DNA of 57,713 nt. It comes from an uncultured Chloroflexota bacterium (GTDB lineage Bacteria; Chloroflexota; UBA11872; UBA12225). Position numbers and translations under genes: made by a program. Positions 6,995-15,580 of this stretch are shown in pieces. The notes beneath the pieces are model-generated. The model saw nothing but the letters and a program-made list of their open reading frames with translations, was not told the origin of the DNA and searched no databases. Where the stretch lies: assembly GCA_902805635.1 (NCBI GenBank), contig CADCTC010000228.1:23476-81188 (forward strand). Direction: 5' to 3'. Position 1 is the first letter of the stretch, and each line of letters starts with the position of its first letter.

Positions 6995-9847
6995 CTAGGT
7001 CCGCGGCAAGAGGTTGAGCTCCTCGGCGCGGCGGACCGCCGCGCGGCGGGTGTTCACGCCGAGCTTGCCGTAGATGTTCTTGGTGTGGGTGCGCATGGTG
7101 TTCAGCGACACCACGAGCTGGCGGGCGATGTCCGCGCCATCCAGGTCCGTGCCCAGCAGGCGCAAGACGTCGAGCTCGCGCGCGCTCAACGGCTCGACCA
7201 GCCCCTGTTGGGCGAGCGCGCGGCCCTCCGGATTGCCGGCGGCCGCTGGCGCGGTGAACATCGCCAGCAGGCGGCGGGCGTACCCCGATGCGATTCCGCG
7301 CCTGTACGCCTGCTCCAGCAGGGCCGCAATAGGTGGCCCCTCGTCCACGAAGAGGCGGACGTAGCCCTCGGGCTCGGCGAGAGCGAGGGCGCGCTCGAGC
7401 GGGACGAGCGCCGCGGAGACGCTCCCCTCGACCTGGCGCACGAGCGCCTGCAAGAGCAGGATCTCTATGACGCTTCCGGTCCGCTCGCCTTCCTCCGCGG
7501 CGCGCAGCAGGCGCTCCAGGAGTCCCGCTGCGTCCTCGATGGCGCGGCCGTCTCCCTGGCTCAGAGCGTGGGCGATGAGCGCCCGGGCAAGGGTGGTGTG
7601 CTCGCACTCGCGCAGGTAGCTCGGCTCGTCGCCGGCAGACAGGCTCCGCTCGCGCGCCCAACCGAGCGCGTCGCCTATCCTGTCTTGAGTGACCCAGACC
7701 CGCGCCCTCAGCGCGGCGATGGGGCGCACGTTGGGGGAGAAGTCGCCGTTGTAGACGCGCTCCGCTTCGTCCAGGAGCGCGAGCGCGCCGCCGAGGTCGC
7801 CCTGCGCCTGACGGATACGAGCCATAGCCACGCGCCAGCGGTACGCGTTCTGCGGCAGCGCGGTGTGCTCACCCAGCTCCTGGCTTTTCAGCAGGTGCTG
7901 CTCGGCGGCCTCGAGGTGGTCTTGCTCGCAGAGCAGTCCGGCCAAACCCACGTGCATGTCGGCCGTCCCTCGCGGTGCGGGCACACCCTGCGCCGACCGG
8001 GCCGACTGTGCCGACGTTAGCTGCAGGGCGTACTCGAAGGTGCGCACGGCCTCGCGCAGACGTCCCTGTCCGATCCGCATGTCGGCCAAGGCAATCGAGC
8101 ACCCGAGCACGTCGGAGAGGTACCCGGCCGTGTGGAAGCGATTCCTGGCCTCCGCGTACGCTTGGTGGGCCGCCTCGAGGTGCCCGCCCGTCCACGAGGC
8201 GAGTCCCAGCAGCGCCGCGGCCGCGCCGCGGCCGACCTGGTCGCTCTCGGGGAGGAGGTCGAGCGCCCGCCGGGCGTGACCCACGGTCCCGCCCAGGTCG
8301 CCCTGGGTCAGGGCAAGACCGGCTCGGTGCACGGCGATGGCGCCCGGAAGGCGCCGATACTCCTTCCGGTCCAAGACGACCAGCTCGTCCGGTCCCGCCG
8401 CGAGGTGCTCCAGCGCGCCGGCCGGTGCGATCGCCCCGGCCGGCGTGTCCACCGGCATTGACTCCAGCCATCGTTCGGCGTCCCGCAGCAGGGTGTCAAC
8501 GCCACCGAGCGCGCCGCTGGCCATCAGGGCCCCCGCGTACTCGTTGCCGAGCACGGGCCGGCGGCGGAAGAGCTCGGAGGGGAGCGTCTTGAACCAGCCC
8601 AGCAGCGTGGCCTCCTGCCGGTCCCGGCGCAGCGAGGGTGCGGCTAGCTCCACCAGATCCGCAGCGCGCTCGTAGTCTTCGGCGGCGAACGCGTGGCGGA
8701 TGGCCTCCTGGCGCTCGCCGTTCAGCTCGTACCACTGGCTCGCCCGCTGGTGCAGAGCGGCGACTTCTTCCGGGTGCTCCTCCGCCACGTGTGCGCGCAG
8801 CACGTCCGCGAAGAGGTGGTGGTAGCGGTACCAGCGGCGGCGGTCGTCCAGCGGGACGACGAACAGGTTGCTCCGGTCGAGCGCCTCTATCCTGGCCCTG
8901 CCGCCGTCCCGGCCGGTGACGGCATCACACAGCGGGCCGCTCAGCCGGCCCAGGATAGAGGTCTGCAGCAAAAAGGTGCGTACGCGCTCGGGCTGGCGCT
9001 GCAGTACCTCTTCGACGAGGTAATCAACGATGTAGCGCTCGTCCCCCGCGAAGCCGGCGATGAAGCCGGCCACGTCGTCCCGCCCGCGCATCGAGAGCGC
9101 CGCGAGCTGCAGCGCCGCGATCCACCCCTCGGTACGCCCCTCCAGCGCCGCGATGTCCTGCGCGGCCAGGCCCAGGCCCATCACCTCGTTGAGGTACGCC
9201 GCGGCCTCGTCCGGCGTGAAGCGCAGGTCGGCGGCGCGCAGCTCCACGAGTTCGCCGCGCGCGCGCAGCCGCGCCAGCGGCAGCGATGGATCGGCGCGCG
9301 TGCCGATGACCAGGTGCACCGGCGGCGGCAGGTGGTCGAGCAGGAAGGCCATGCCCTCCTGCACGTCGGCGCTCTCGACGGCGTGGTAGTCGTCGAGCAC
9401 CAGCACGACGTCGTGAGGAACGGCAGCGAGTTCGTTGAGCAGCGGCGCGAGGGCAACCTCGGCCGGAAGCGGCTGGGGCGATTGGAAGAGCGAGAGCGTG
9501 GTGGCGCCGATCCCGGGCACCGCGCGCCGCAGCGCGGCGATGACGTAGATCCAGAAGGTGGCGGCGCCGTCGTCCCGCTCGTCGAGCGAGAGCCACGCCA
9601 CGCACCGCTGGCCGGCCGGGGCAACCGGGGCATCAGCCGCCCAACCCTCGAGCCAGTCCCCCAGCAGCGTCGTCTTGCCGAACCCGGCGGGTGCGGATAC
9701 CAGCGTTGCCTTCGACTCGGCCCCCTGGTCCAGCCGCTGGCGCAGGCGCGGGCGCGGCACCAGCTCGCGGCGGCGGCGCGGGAGGTAGAGCTTGGTTTCG
9801 AGCAGCGGACCGGCTGTATCCATGGCTGGCGAGACGCGTCCCCTCAT
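6995..9847 (-). CDS. MalT-like ATP-dependent LuxR-family transcriptional regulator
   Basis: A 950-residue protein with the full MalT-type layout: N-terminal ETKLYLPRRRRELVPRPRL, Walker A APAGFGKT at 52-59, Walker B VVLVLDDYH near 150, the winged-helix part ending at YRYHHLF (about 355), a long TPR-like helical region to about 870, and a C-terminal LuxR HTH from 883 (ARELDVLRLLGTDL, then SLNTMRTHTKNIYGKLGV). MalT-type proteins activate promoters when bound to ATP and an inducer. The first ATG is preferred because it leaves the same length before the conserved PLLxTKLY as in the paralog at 12042-13331; MDTAG at 9823 is an alternative. The downstream neighbour converges, so its target is not obvious. 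Confidence 0.92.
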   Translation of the reverse strand: MRGRVSPAMDTAGPLLETKLYLPRRRRELVPRPRLRQRLDQGAESKATLVSAPAGFGKTTLLGDWLEGWAADAPVAPAGQRCVAWLSLDERDDGAATFWIYVIAALRRAVPGIGATTLSLFQSPQPLPAEVALAPLLNELAAVPHDVVLVLDDYHAVESADVQEGMAFLLDHLPPPVHLVIGTRADPSLPLARLRARGELVELRAADLRFTPDEAAAYLNEVMGLGLAAQDIAALEGRTEGWIAALQLAALSMRGRDDVAGFIAGFAGDERYIVDYLVEEVLQRQPERVRTFLLQTSILGRLSGPLCDAVTGRDGGRARIEALDRSNLFVVPLDDRRRWYRYHHLFADVLRAHVAEEHPEEVAALHQRASQWYELNGERQEAIRHAFAAEDYERAADLVELAAPSLRRDRQEATLLGWFKTLPSELFRRRPVLGNEYAGALMASGALGGVDTLLRDAERWLESMPVDTPAGAIAPAGALEHLAAGPDELVVLDRKEYRRLPGAIAVHRAGLALTQGDLGGTVGHARRALDLLPESDQVGRGAAAALLGLASWTGGHLEAAHQAYAEARNRFHTAGYLSDVLGCSIALADMRIGQGRLREAVRTFEYALQLTSAQSARSAQGVPAPRGTADMHVGLAGLLCEQDHLEAAEQHLLKSQELGEHTALPQNAYRWRVAMARIRQAQGDLGGALALLDEAERVYNGDFSPNVRPIAALRARVWVTQDRIGDALGWARERSLSAGDEPSYLRECEHTTLARALIAHALSQGDGRAIEDAAGLLERLLRAAEEGERTGSVIEILLLQALVRQVEGSVSAALVPLERALALAEPEGYVRLFVDEGPPIAALLEQAYRRGIASGYARRLLAMFTAPAAAGNPEGRALAQQGLVEPLSARELDVLRLLGTDLDGADIARQLVVSLNTMRTHTKNIYGKLGVNTRRAAVRRAEELNLLPRT

Positions 9848-9974
9848 GCTGCGGGAGAGTCTGACCAGGGGGCGAGAGCCGATCGGGGCTGGCAGCCCGC
9901 TCGGCCCAAACTCTCGCCGGGCGAGAGATGCGCAACTGTAGCAGCGATGACGACGAGGGTCCTAGACGGTCGTC

Positions 9975-10775
9975 CTATGGGATAGCGATCGCGGGCGCGA
10001 CGGATGCAACGGGCTTCCGATCGAGCCGGGTGGTCGGGGGCTGGCTTGCAGCTCGCACTCGGGGGGAGGACGGGCGGCGTATGATCCATTCGGCCAGCGC
10101 CAGGTTTATCACCCAGGCGGCGCCCAGCAGCACCCCCCGCGTGCCCTCATCCGGCGGGCCGACGACGGCCTCGCCGAACCCAAGGGTCAGTACCTGCGTG
10201 CCGGCGCCCAGGCCGAGAGCGTAGCCGCGCATCATCCATGCGCGGTGCCCTGCGAAGTCACGCCGCCGGATAGCGACGAGCCCGAGCACAATCGAGAGGG
10301 CCATGAGTGAGCCGAATAGCAGCCGGAAGGCGTACACGAGCGCGCCGTCGTGCTCGGGGAGCCGATAGAACTGCGTCATCCAGAGGCCGGACAGGGCGGC
10401 GATGAGTCCGGACCCGACCAGGAGCCGGCCCACCCGGCGGTGCCAGCCGGGCATCCGCCGCCGGAAGCCCGGCACGAACTGGAATGCGCCCAGCACAATG
10501 AACGCGGCGGCGGCCACGATGTGCAGCACCACGGGGAGTGGCGCGCCGAAGAACCGCGCGGTCTCCGGCGTGATCGCCGCCCCCAGGGCCAGCTGGTACA
10601 GGCGGAAGGCCCCCGCGCCCAACGGAACGGCACACAGCAGGATGAGCGCGACGGGCACGCGCCATTCGCGCCATGCACCCGCACCTGCCCTTCCCGGCGC
10701 TCTGGTTTTCTGAGACCCTGGTCTCCCCAGCTCATTGAGCTGAGGCACATCGTGGGCTCGAAGCTCGATCGTCAT
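9975..10775 (-). CDS. DUF2306-type membrane protein
   Basis: A 266-residue integral membrane protein with about six or seven TM helices. Recognisable features are HIVAAAAFIVLGAFQF, then PGFRRRMPGWHRRVGR, and later GHRAWMMRGYALGLGAG. The conserved HxWHRRxGR and H-R-W-M-x-R patterns are what I associate with DUF2306, a family of unknown function with possible heme-like His ligands. It starts 21 bases after the stop of the gene upstream, so it is probably the last gene of a three-gene operon (11815 to 9975). Confidence 0.82.
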   Translation of the reverse strand: MTIELRAHDVPQLNELGRPGSQKTRAPGRAGAGAWREWRVPVALILLCAVPLGAGAFRLYQLALGAAITPETARFFGAPLPVVLHIVAAAAFIVLGAFQFVPGFRRRMPGWHRRVGRLLVGSGLIAALSGLWMTQFYRLPEHDGALVYAFRLLFGSLMALSIVLGLVAIRRRDFAGHRAWMMRGYALGLGAGTQVLTLGFGEAVVGPPDEGTRGVLLGAAWVINLALAEWIIRRPSSPRVRAASQPPTTRLDRKPVASVAPAIAIP

Positions 10776-10796
10776 GACTGTCTTCCTTGCGTGGGC

Positions 10797-11552
10797 CTAC
10801 GCAGCTGTAGCTGGGAGGAGCTGGGCGCGGCGCCCGCCAGTCACGAATACGCTCGCTTGCGAGGCCGCCTCTCGCCGGGCGGACCACAGCGCATAGCCGA
10901 GCCAGGCCAAAGCTACCCCCATGGGCACCGCCGCCAACCGCTGGATGTGGTGTGGGAGCAGCACAGCCGCAGGGGTGAGAATGGCCGTGACCGAAAGCAG
11001 CCCGGCCGCCCCGCGTGGCAGGACGCCGGCGCGGAGCGTCGCGATGCCCAGCAGCAGGCCGCCCAGCATATAAGAGATGCCGACAACCGCATAGAGCGCG
11101 GGGAGGGCGCCAAGGTCGACCTCGCTAGCCCGCCCGTGCGAGACGCCGAGGACACCGTCCACGAACTTGGGTGCGTCGGTCGCCAGCAGCGGCAAGATGA
11201 ACGTTTCGGCGAAGACAAACGGCGTCTGGACAGCCCAGGAGAGGCTAAACAGGAGAGCGCCGACCACGCCGAGCCGGCCGGCTCTGTTCGCTTGCCTGGC
11301 GTAGATCCCCGCGAGGCCGAGCAGGAAGAGGAGGCACATGGCCGTCTTCAACTGGGTGATGATTGCCCATGCGCCGGTGGTGACGGACGCAACGACGTCG
11401 GGTGGGTGGATGGGCTGGATGCCCGCGAAGATGATCCCCGCCACTACAGCTGAGAGCCCGGCCCAACGGATGAGAGGCGATGCTGCCGGCTGCGAGGCTG
11501 CTGGGTTCATGCTGTTCTCCTCTATCGATGGGGTGGTGTGAGTGGTGTTCAT
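10797..11552 (-). CDS. Hypothetical membrane protein, six to seven TM helices
   Basis: A 251-residue protein with hydrophobic segments near residues 28-46, 60-83, 93-115, 147-168, 178-197 and 205-220. I do not recognise a named family. The ATG at 11550-11552 overlaps the TGA of the upstream 88-residue gene as ATGA, which together with AGGAGA upstream favours this start over the ATG at residue 15 (which also has GAGGAG). Middle gene of a probable operon with a small soluble protein and a DUF2306 protein. No catalytic motif seen. Confidence 0.78.
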   Translation of the reverse strand: MNTTHTTPSIEENSMNPAASQPAASPLIRWAGLSAVVAGIIFAGIQPIHPPDVVASVTTGAWAIITQLKTAMCLLFLLGLAGIYARQANRAGRLGVVGALLFSLSWAVQTPFVFAETFILPLLATDAPKFVDGVLGVSHGRASEVDLGALPALYAVVGISYMLGGLLLGIATLRAGVLPRGAAGLLSVTAILTPAAVLLPHHIQRLAAVPMGVALAWLGYALWSARREAASQASVFVTGGRRAQLLPATAA

Positions 11553-11815
11553 GGGTGTGTCTCCTGTTCGGTAGTGGGATCAGTCTGTGTGACTGAGATC
11601 AGTGGCAGGCCCAGGTCGCGCACTTTCTTCAGCAGGCCGTGCAGCGCCGCCTGGTCAACCACCGGTCCGCTGATGACCGTTGTGCCGTCGCCCTGGTGGG
11701 TGAGACTCAGCCCGTCGAACCACGCGGCCCAGCGGGCGGCAAGGTGCCCCTGGAGGCGGATTTCGTAGCGTTCGAGTGCGGGACCGCTGCCGGTCGGTGC
11801 GTGTTGCTCGCTCAT
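11549..11815 (-). CDS. Conserved small protein (88 residues), first gene of membrane-protein operon
   Basis: The protein holds the conserved-looking text YEIRLQGHLAARWAAWFDGL, DGTTVISGPVVDQAALHG and LLKKVRDLGLPLISV. I recall this pattern from many small actinobacterial and Chloroflexota proteins that sit beside LuxR or TetR regulators; no function is established to my knowledge. An alpha/beta fold with a strand-rich middle is likely. GAAGGAG lies seven bases before the ATG. The promoter region carries the perfect palindrome at 11872-11889. Its stop is coupled (ATGA) to the next gene. Confidence 0.8.
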   Translation of the reverse strand: MSEQHAPTGSGPALERYEIRLQGHLAARWAAWFDGLSLTHQGDGTTVISGPVVDQAALHGLLKKVRDLGLPLISVTQTDPTTEQETHP

Positions 11816-11849
11816 GGGCTCCTTCGTTCATCGGCCTGATCCAAAGGTA

Positions 11850-11890
11850 GAGCGAGATGTGGTGAGGAGACATCACCACATGTGGTGATT
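11850..11890 (-). promoter_or_regulatory. Palindromic operator upstream of small-protein operon
   Basis: The core at 11872-11889 is the perfect 18-bp palindrome ATCACCACA-TGTGGTGAT, with a further half-site TGGTGA at 11860-11865. On the minus strand it lies about 57 bases before the start at 11815, the same distance as the related site at 3659-3676 from its gene. Bases between the site and the gene (CTCACCAC-TC-CGC-CTAC) are also shared. Regulator identity is inferred. Confidence 0.68.
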
Positions 11891-11941
11891 GACGTGGTAA
11901 AATGACCAGCCCGAAAGCGGCGTGCCCCTACGCGGCGAGAG

Positions 11942-12027
11942 CCTTTCGTTGGCCATGAGCGTGTCGAAGGGCGTGGTTCGACAGGGACTCCCCTGAGCCT
12001 GCCGAAGGGCTCACCACGAATGGAAGG
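11942..12027. repeat. Palindromic interspersed repeat, copy 2 (divergent)
   Basis: Contains the family blocks GTCGAAGGGCGTGGTTCGAC, CCTGAGCCTGCCGAAGGGC and TCACCACGAATGG. The ends form an imperfect inverted repeat (CCTTTCGTTGG / CCACGAATGGAAGG). It lies between the short MalT-like regulator and the operon at 11815-9975. Compare with 2503-2580 and 48565-48607. Confidence 0.65.
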
Positions 12028-12041
12028 GTTGAAACCAGCTC

Positions 12042-13331
12042 TTAGCGCCTGCGGGATCGCGACAGCAGCCCGAGCTCATCAGCCCGGCGCACCGCTTCCC
12101 GGCGGTTGTTCACGCCAAGCTTGGCGAAGATGTTCCTGGTGTGGGTCCGCATGGTGTTCAAAGACACCGTCAGCTCACGTGCGATCTCGGGGCCGCCCAG
12201 GTCGGAGCCAAGCAGCCACAGCACGTCCAGCTCGCGCTCGCTCAGCGGCTCCACCAGATCCGGTCTGACAGGCGTGCTGCGCTCGGACTCGCCAAAGAGG
12301 TGGTGGTAGCGGTGCCAGCGGCGGCGGTCGTCCAGCGGGACGACGAATAGGTTCCCTCGATCCAGCGCCTCGAGCATGGCCCTGCCACCGTCCAGGCCCG
12401 TGACAGCGTCGCACAGCGGGCCGCTCAGCCGGTCCAGCACGGCGGTGTGCAGCAGGAACCTCCGCACGCGCTCGGGCTGGCGCCGCAGGACCTCCTCCAC
12501 CAGGTAATCGACGATGTAGCGGTCATCCCCCGCGAAGCCGGCGATGAAGCCGGCTACGTCGTCACGCCCGCGCATGGAGAGCGCCGCCAGTTGGAGCGCC
12601 GCGATCGAGCCTTCGGTGCGGCCCTCAAGCGCCGCGATGTCCTCCACAGCCAGCTCCAGCCCCATCACCTCGTTGAGGTAGGCGGCGGCCTCGTCGGGCG
12701 TGAACCGCAAGTCGGCAGCGCGGAGCTCCACCAGCTCGCCCCGCGCGCGCAAGCGGGCGAGCGGCAACTCCGGATCGGCCCGGGTGGCGATGACGACGTG
12801 CACCTGCCGAGGCAGATGGTCGAGTAGGAAGGCCATCCGGGCCTGGATTTCGCTGGAGTCGATGACATGAAAGTCGTCGAGCACCAGGACGACATCGTAT
12901 GGTGCGGCGGCGAGCTCGTTGACCAGCGGCGCAAGCACGGCTTCAACCGGTGGCGGCTGCGGCGCCCCCATAAGTGAGAGCGCATGCGCGCCGGTGTCTG
13001 GCACCACCGTCCGGAGCGCGGCGATCAGGTACGCCCAGAAGGACGCGGGCCGGTTGTCACCCTGGTCAAGCGACAGCCACGCCCCTGCCCGTCCGCCGGC
13101 CGCCGCCTGCGGGGCAGCTGCCACCCACTCTCCCAGCCAGTCCGCTAGCAGCGTCGTCTTGCCGAAGCCGGCCGGCGCGGCCACCAGCGTCAGCTTCGCC
13201 TCCGCGCCCCGGTTCAGCCGTTCACGTAGCCGATGACGGGGCACCAGTTCTCGGCCGCGCTTGGGAACGTAGAGCTTGGTCTGGAGCAGCGGCGTCGCTC
13301 GATCGGCTGCTCGCCCACTCTCTCCCGTCAC
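12042..13331 (-). CDS. Short MalT-like LuxR regulator lacking the TPR-like sensor region
   Basis: A 429-residue paralog of the 950-residue protein at 6995-9847. Residues 1-346 match its ATPase part (Walker A APAGFGKT at 52-59, Walker B VVLVLDDFH, YHHLF at 342-346), then after about a dozen residues comes the LuxR HTH (LVEPLSERELDVLWLLGSDL, SLNTMRTHTRNIFAKLGV). Roughly 520 residues of helical sensor region are missing, and the frame is intact. Such a protein may be constitutive, dominant negative, or a decaying gene not yet broken. GTG start. Upstream lies an imperfect palindrome (CCGTACGGGCCATACGG, 13344-13360). The operator at 11872 and its operon follow on the same strand. Confidence 0.88.
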   Translation of the reverse strand: MTGESGRAADRATPLLQTKLYVPKRGRELVPRHRLRERLNRGAEAKLTLVAAPAGFGKTTLLADWLGEWVAAAPQAAAGGRAGAWLSLDQGDNRPASFWAYLIAALRTVVPDTGAHALSLMGAPQPPPVEAVLAPLVNELAAAPYDVVLVLDDFHVIDSSEIQARMAFLLDHLPRQVHVVIATRADPELPLARLRARGELVELRAADLRFTPDEAAAYLNEVMGLELAVEDIAALEGRTEGSIAALQLAALSMRGRDDVAGFIAGFAGDDRYIVDYLVEEVLRRQPERVRRFLLHTAVLDRLSGPLCDAVTGLDGGRAMLEALDRGNLFVVPLDDRRRWHRYHHLFGESERSTPVRPDLVEPLSERELDVLWLLGSDLGGPEIARELTVSLNTMRTHTRNIFAKLGVNNRREAVRRADELGLLSRSRRR

Positions 13332-13396
13332 ACGCGTGCGCCCCCGTACGGGCCATACGGTTACATATAGACGCGCTCTACCACAACCGGCTTACG

Positions 13397-13999
13397 TCAC
13401 GGCACACGCCGGAAGACGAACACGCCCGTCCTTCCGGGAACATCGAGGCCGGGCATTGGCTCGGGCGCGGCCCCCGCGAAGCGACCGGCAGAGTCGGTTT
13501 GTACCCGTCCCAGGACTACTGAACCCGCGGCGCCGGAGCCCGGCACGTATTCCACCTCATATGTGCTGCCGGGTCGCGCCCCCTCCACGTCGAGGCGCAC
13601 TGGCCCTGCCCCCGTGCCGTCTGCACCGACCACCTGCACCGGGTCACTCACCATGCGCTCCGTGCCCTGGTGCGGAGGCGGATAGGCAGCCGTCGGAGAG
13701 GTCGGAGAGGTTGAGGAGGGAGCGGCAGGCTGCTGCACAGGCTGTTGCGCCGGTACGGCGGCGCGCTGTGCCTGAGACGCCGGCTGCGGCGCCGGACGTA
13801 CGGGAACCTGCGGAGCACGCGGAGGTACGCTGCGCTTCTGGTCCTCACGCTTGTTCTCGCGGCCCTTGCCGCTTTCGTCCTTGTCCCGGTCAGCGGCCAC
13901 CCGCGATGGGAACAACGCCGCCAGCAGCAGGGGAGACAGCGCCGCCAGCGTGCGACGCCTCAGCCGCATCTTGCGCGCCTGTTGATCTATCGTATCCAT
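13397..13999 (-). CDS. Secreted hypothetical protein with charged and Pro/Gln/Ala-rich linker
   Basis: A 200-residue protein. The N-terminus has Arg-rich MRLRRRTLAALSPLLLAAL and an AAD cleavage-like site, so a signal peptide is likely; the ATG at residue 11 (13969) may be the true start. Next come a highly charged stretch (about 36-58), a low-complexity P/Q/A/S linker (about 60-110), and a C-terminal domain of about 85 residues with alternating Gly and hydrophobic residues (PVRLDVEGARPGSTYEVEYV) that looks like a small beta fold. No named family recognised. It lies between a regulator and a GNAT gene, all on the minus strand. Confidence 0.7.
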   Translation of the reverse strand: MDTIDQQARKMRLRRRTLAALSPLLLAALFPSRVAADRDKDESGKGRENKREDQKRSVPPRAPQVPVRPAPQPASQAQRAAVPAQQPVQQPAAPSSTSPTSPTAAYPPPHQGTERMVSDPVQVVGADGTGAGPVRLDVEGARPGSTYEVEYVPGSGAAGSVVLGRVQTDSAGRFAGAAPEPMPGLDVPGRTGVFVFRRVP

Positions 14000-14084
14000 A
14001 GGCAGTCAGGACGTCACAAGCGGCGTCCACGCCCATAGCAAAGCACACCGCATGCCGCCCGCAGTGGGCGCCATGTGGACGCTC

Positions 14085-15479
14085 TTAGCTGATGGGCCAG
14101 ATGAGCGACGGCTGCTTGGGGAACAGAGCCGTCAGGAGGGCTTGCGCGTCGTCTGAGCGTACGCGGCAGTCCCCAAAGCTGTGCTCCAGCTCCTCTAGCG
14201 AGCGCGAGCCGAACAGCAGCTGCAGGAACGTCAGGTCCGGGAACGACGCTCCAATCGGCCCGGCTTCCGCTACCGGCGCGTGGTGCAGGCACGGCTCGGC
14301 CCCCGATAGCCGGCCGCCGTCGAACCGCAGCAGCAGGCCATCCCGATAGAAGCTCAGGCGGAGGCTACCGGTGTGCCCAACGGCCACCGAGTGCCCGAGC
14401 CGGCGCTCCAGCACCGGAGCGACGTGGCGGACGAATGACGCCACATCCTGTACACGCACGTATTGGAGCCCCTGGCGAGCAATCATCGAAAGCAAGCCGG
14501 GGACGGTGTGGTAGACCGGGTGGTCAAGCCCCAGCTCGAAGCGGAGGCGGTCGAAGCGCTGGCCGGTCTCTTCCGGCGAGCGCGCAACGTAGGCGTCGCC
14601 AAGCTCCCGTAGTCCCCGCAGGACGCTGGGAGTGACTGCGAGCCATGACAGACCAGGGACCAGGTCATAGGCGGTGACGGTGAGCGTCGGGGCGCAGCTC
14701 CGGGATGTCACCACGTAGCCGGCGCGGTCACCCGCCGGCAGCGTTGCTCCGGGGGCACCCGTGGCACCGGGGGCACTGGGGGCGGCCTCGACGATGAAGA
14801 TGCGACGGCGCGTGATGTGGTCGTCGGCCGGGCCGGCCAGCTCATGTCGCCACAGGGCGGCGTCCCTTGGGACGCTGAGCAGCGAGCGCGCGCGGGCTGG
14901 CGCCTCAACTTCGGCGAGGAACTCGGCGTCGCCGGGTGTCGCGGGACGCAGGCGGAAGGGTTCGGCAGCGCCCGGCCGCAGCGAGGGGATGGCGTGCCGA
15001 TAACCCGAGCGCGAACCGGCTACGGTCAGGCCCTGCTCATAGCCGAACTGTCGGTAGAAGTTGCTGATGCCAAGGATGATCTGCACCGGGTGGCCGAGCC
15101 CGGCGCTCCAGCGGTGGACCTCCTCCATCTGGACGCGGATCAAGCCGCGCCGGCGGTACTCCGGGTGAGTACCCACCAACTCGACCTGGCCGACGCCGAA
15201 CGGCACACCGCCGTAGGTCCAGGTCTGCGGGATGAGGTTCAGCGAGGAGACGATTCGGTCATCAGCTCCGCGCGCGGGGTCCTCCACCACTAGGAACCCG
15301 CCCTCGCCGAAGGTTGGATGCGGCCGCGTCAGGAGTTCGCGCGGCCAGGCGGCGATGGCAGGGTCGGGCCGGTCCGGCGGGCTGTGCACGAACGCGTTGA
15401 ACGCCGCGATAGCTTCTGCATCGGCAGCCGTCCCGCGCCGCAGGAGCAGTCCACCTTCTAACCGCGCTATTGCGTCCAT
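14085..15479 (-). CDS. GNAT-family N-acetyltransferase, long Eis-like type
   Basis: A 464-residue protein. The N-terminal GNAT domain shows RRGTAADAEAIAAFN, then VGTHPEYRRRGLIRVQMEEV (acetyl-CoA binding motif, about 107-126) and ISNFYRQFGYEQ (about 138-150). The length and the C-terminal tail (LRLSFYRDGLLLRFDGG, LTFLQLLFGSRSLEELEHSF) suggest the multi-domain arrangement of Eis-like enzymes: two GNAT-like halves plus an SCP2-like C-terminal domain. Substrate unknown. A Gly/Ala/Pro-rich insert (about 232-252) separates two halves. It lies about 100 bases below the flavoprotein gene on the same strand. Confidence 0.82.
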   Translation of the reverse strand: MDAIARLEGGLLLRRGTAADAEAIAAFNAFVHSPPDRPDPAIAAWPRELLTRPHPTFGEGGFLVVEDPARGADDRIVSSLNLIPQTWTYGGVPFGVGQVELVGTHPEYRRRGLIRVQMEEVHRWSAGLGHPVQIILGISNFYRQFGYEQGLTVAGSRSGYRHAIPSLRPGAAEPFRLRPATPGDAEFLAEVEAPARARSLLSVPRDAALWRHELAGPADDHITRRRIFIVEAAPSAPGATGAPGATLPAGDRAGYVVTSRSCAPTLTVTAYDLVPGLSWLAVTPSVLRGLRELGDAYVARSPEETGQRFDRLRFELGLDHPVYHTVPGLLSMIARQGLQYVRVQDVASFVRHVAPVLERRLGHSVAVGHTGSLRLSFYRDGLLLRFDGGRLSGAEPCLHHAPVAEAGPIGASFPDLTFLQLLFGSRSLEELEHSFGDCRVRSDDAQALLTALFPKQPSLIWPIS

Positions 15480-15580
15480 CTGCGGCCGAAGGATACGTCG
15501 GCCCGTGCGGTTCCGGCATGCGGCTGCACCAACTCTCCTCCACCAGCACGACCAGTGCGCCGGCGGAACGCGCCAGCAAC

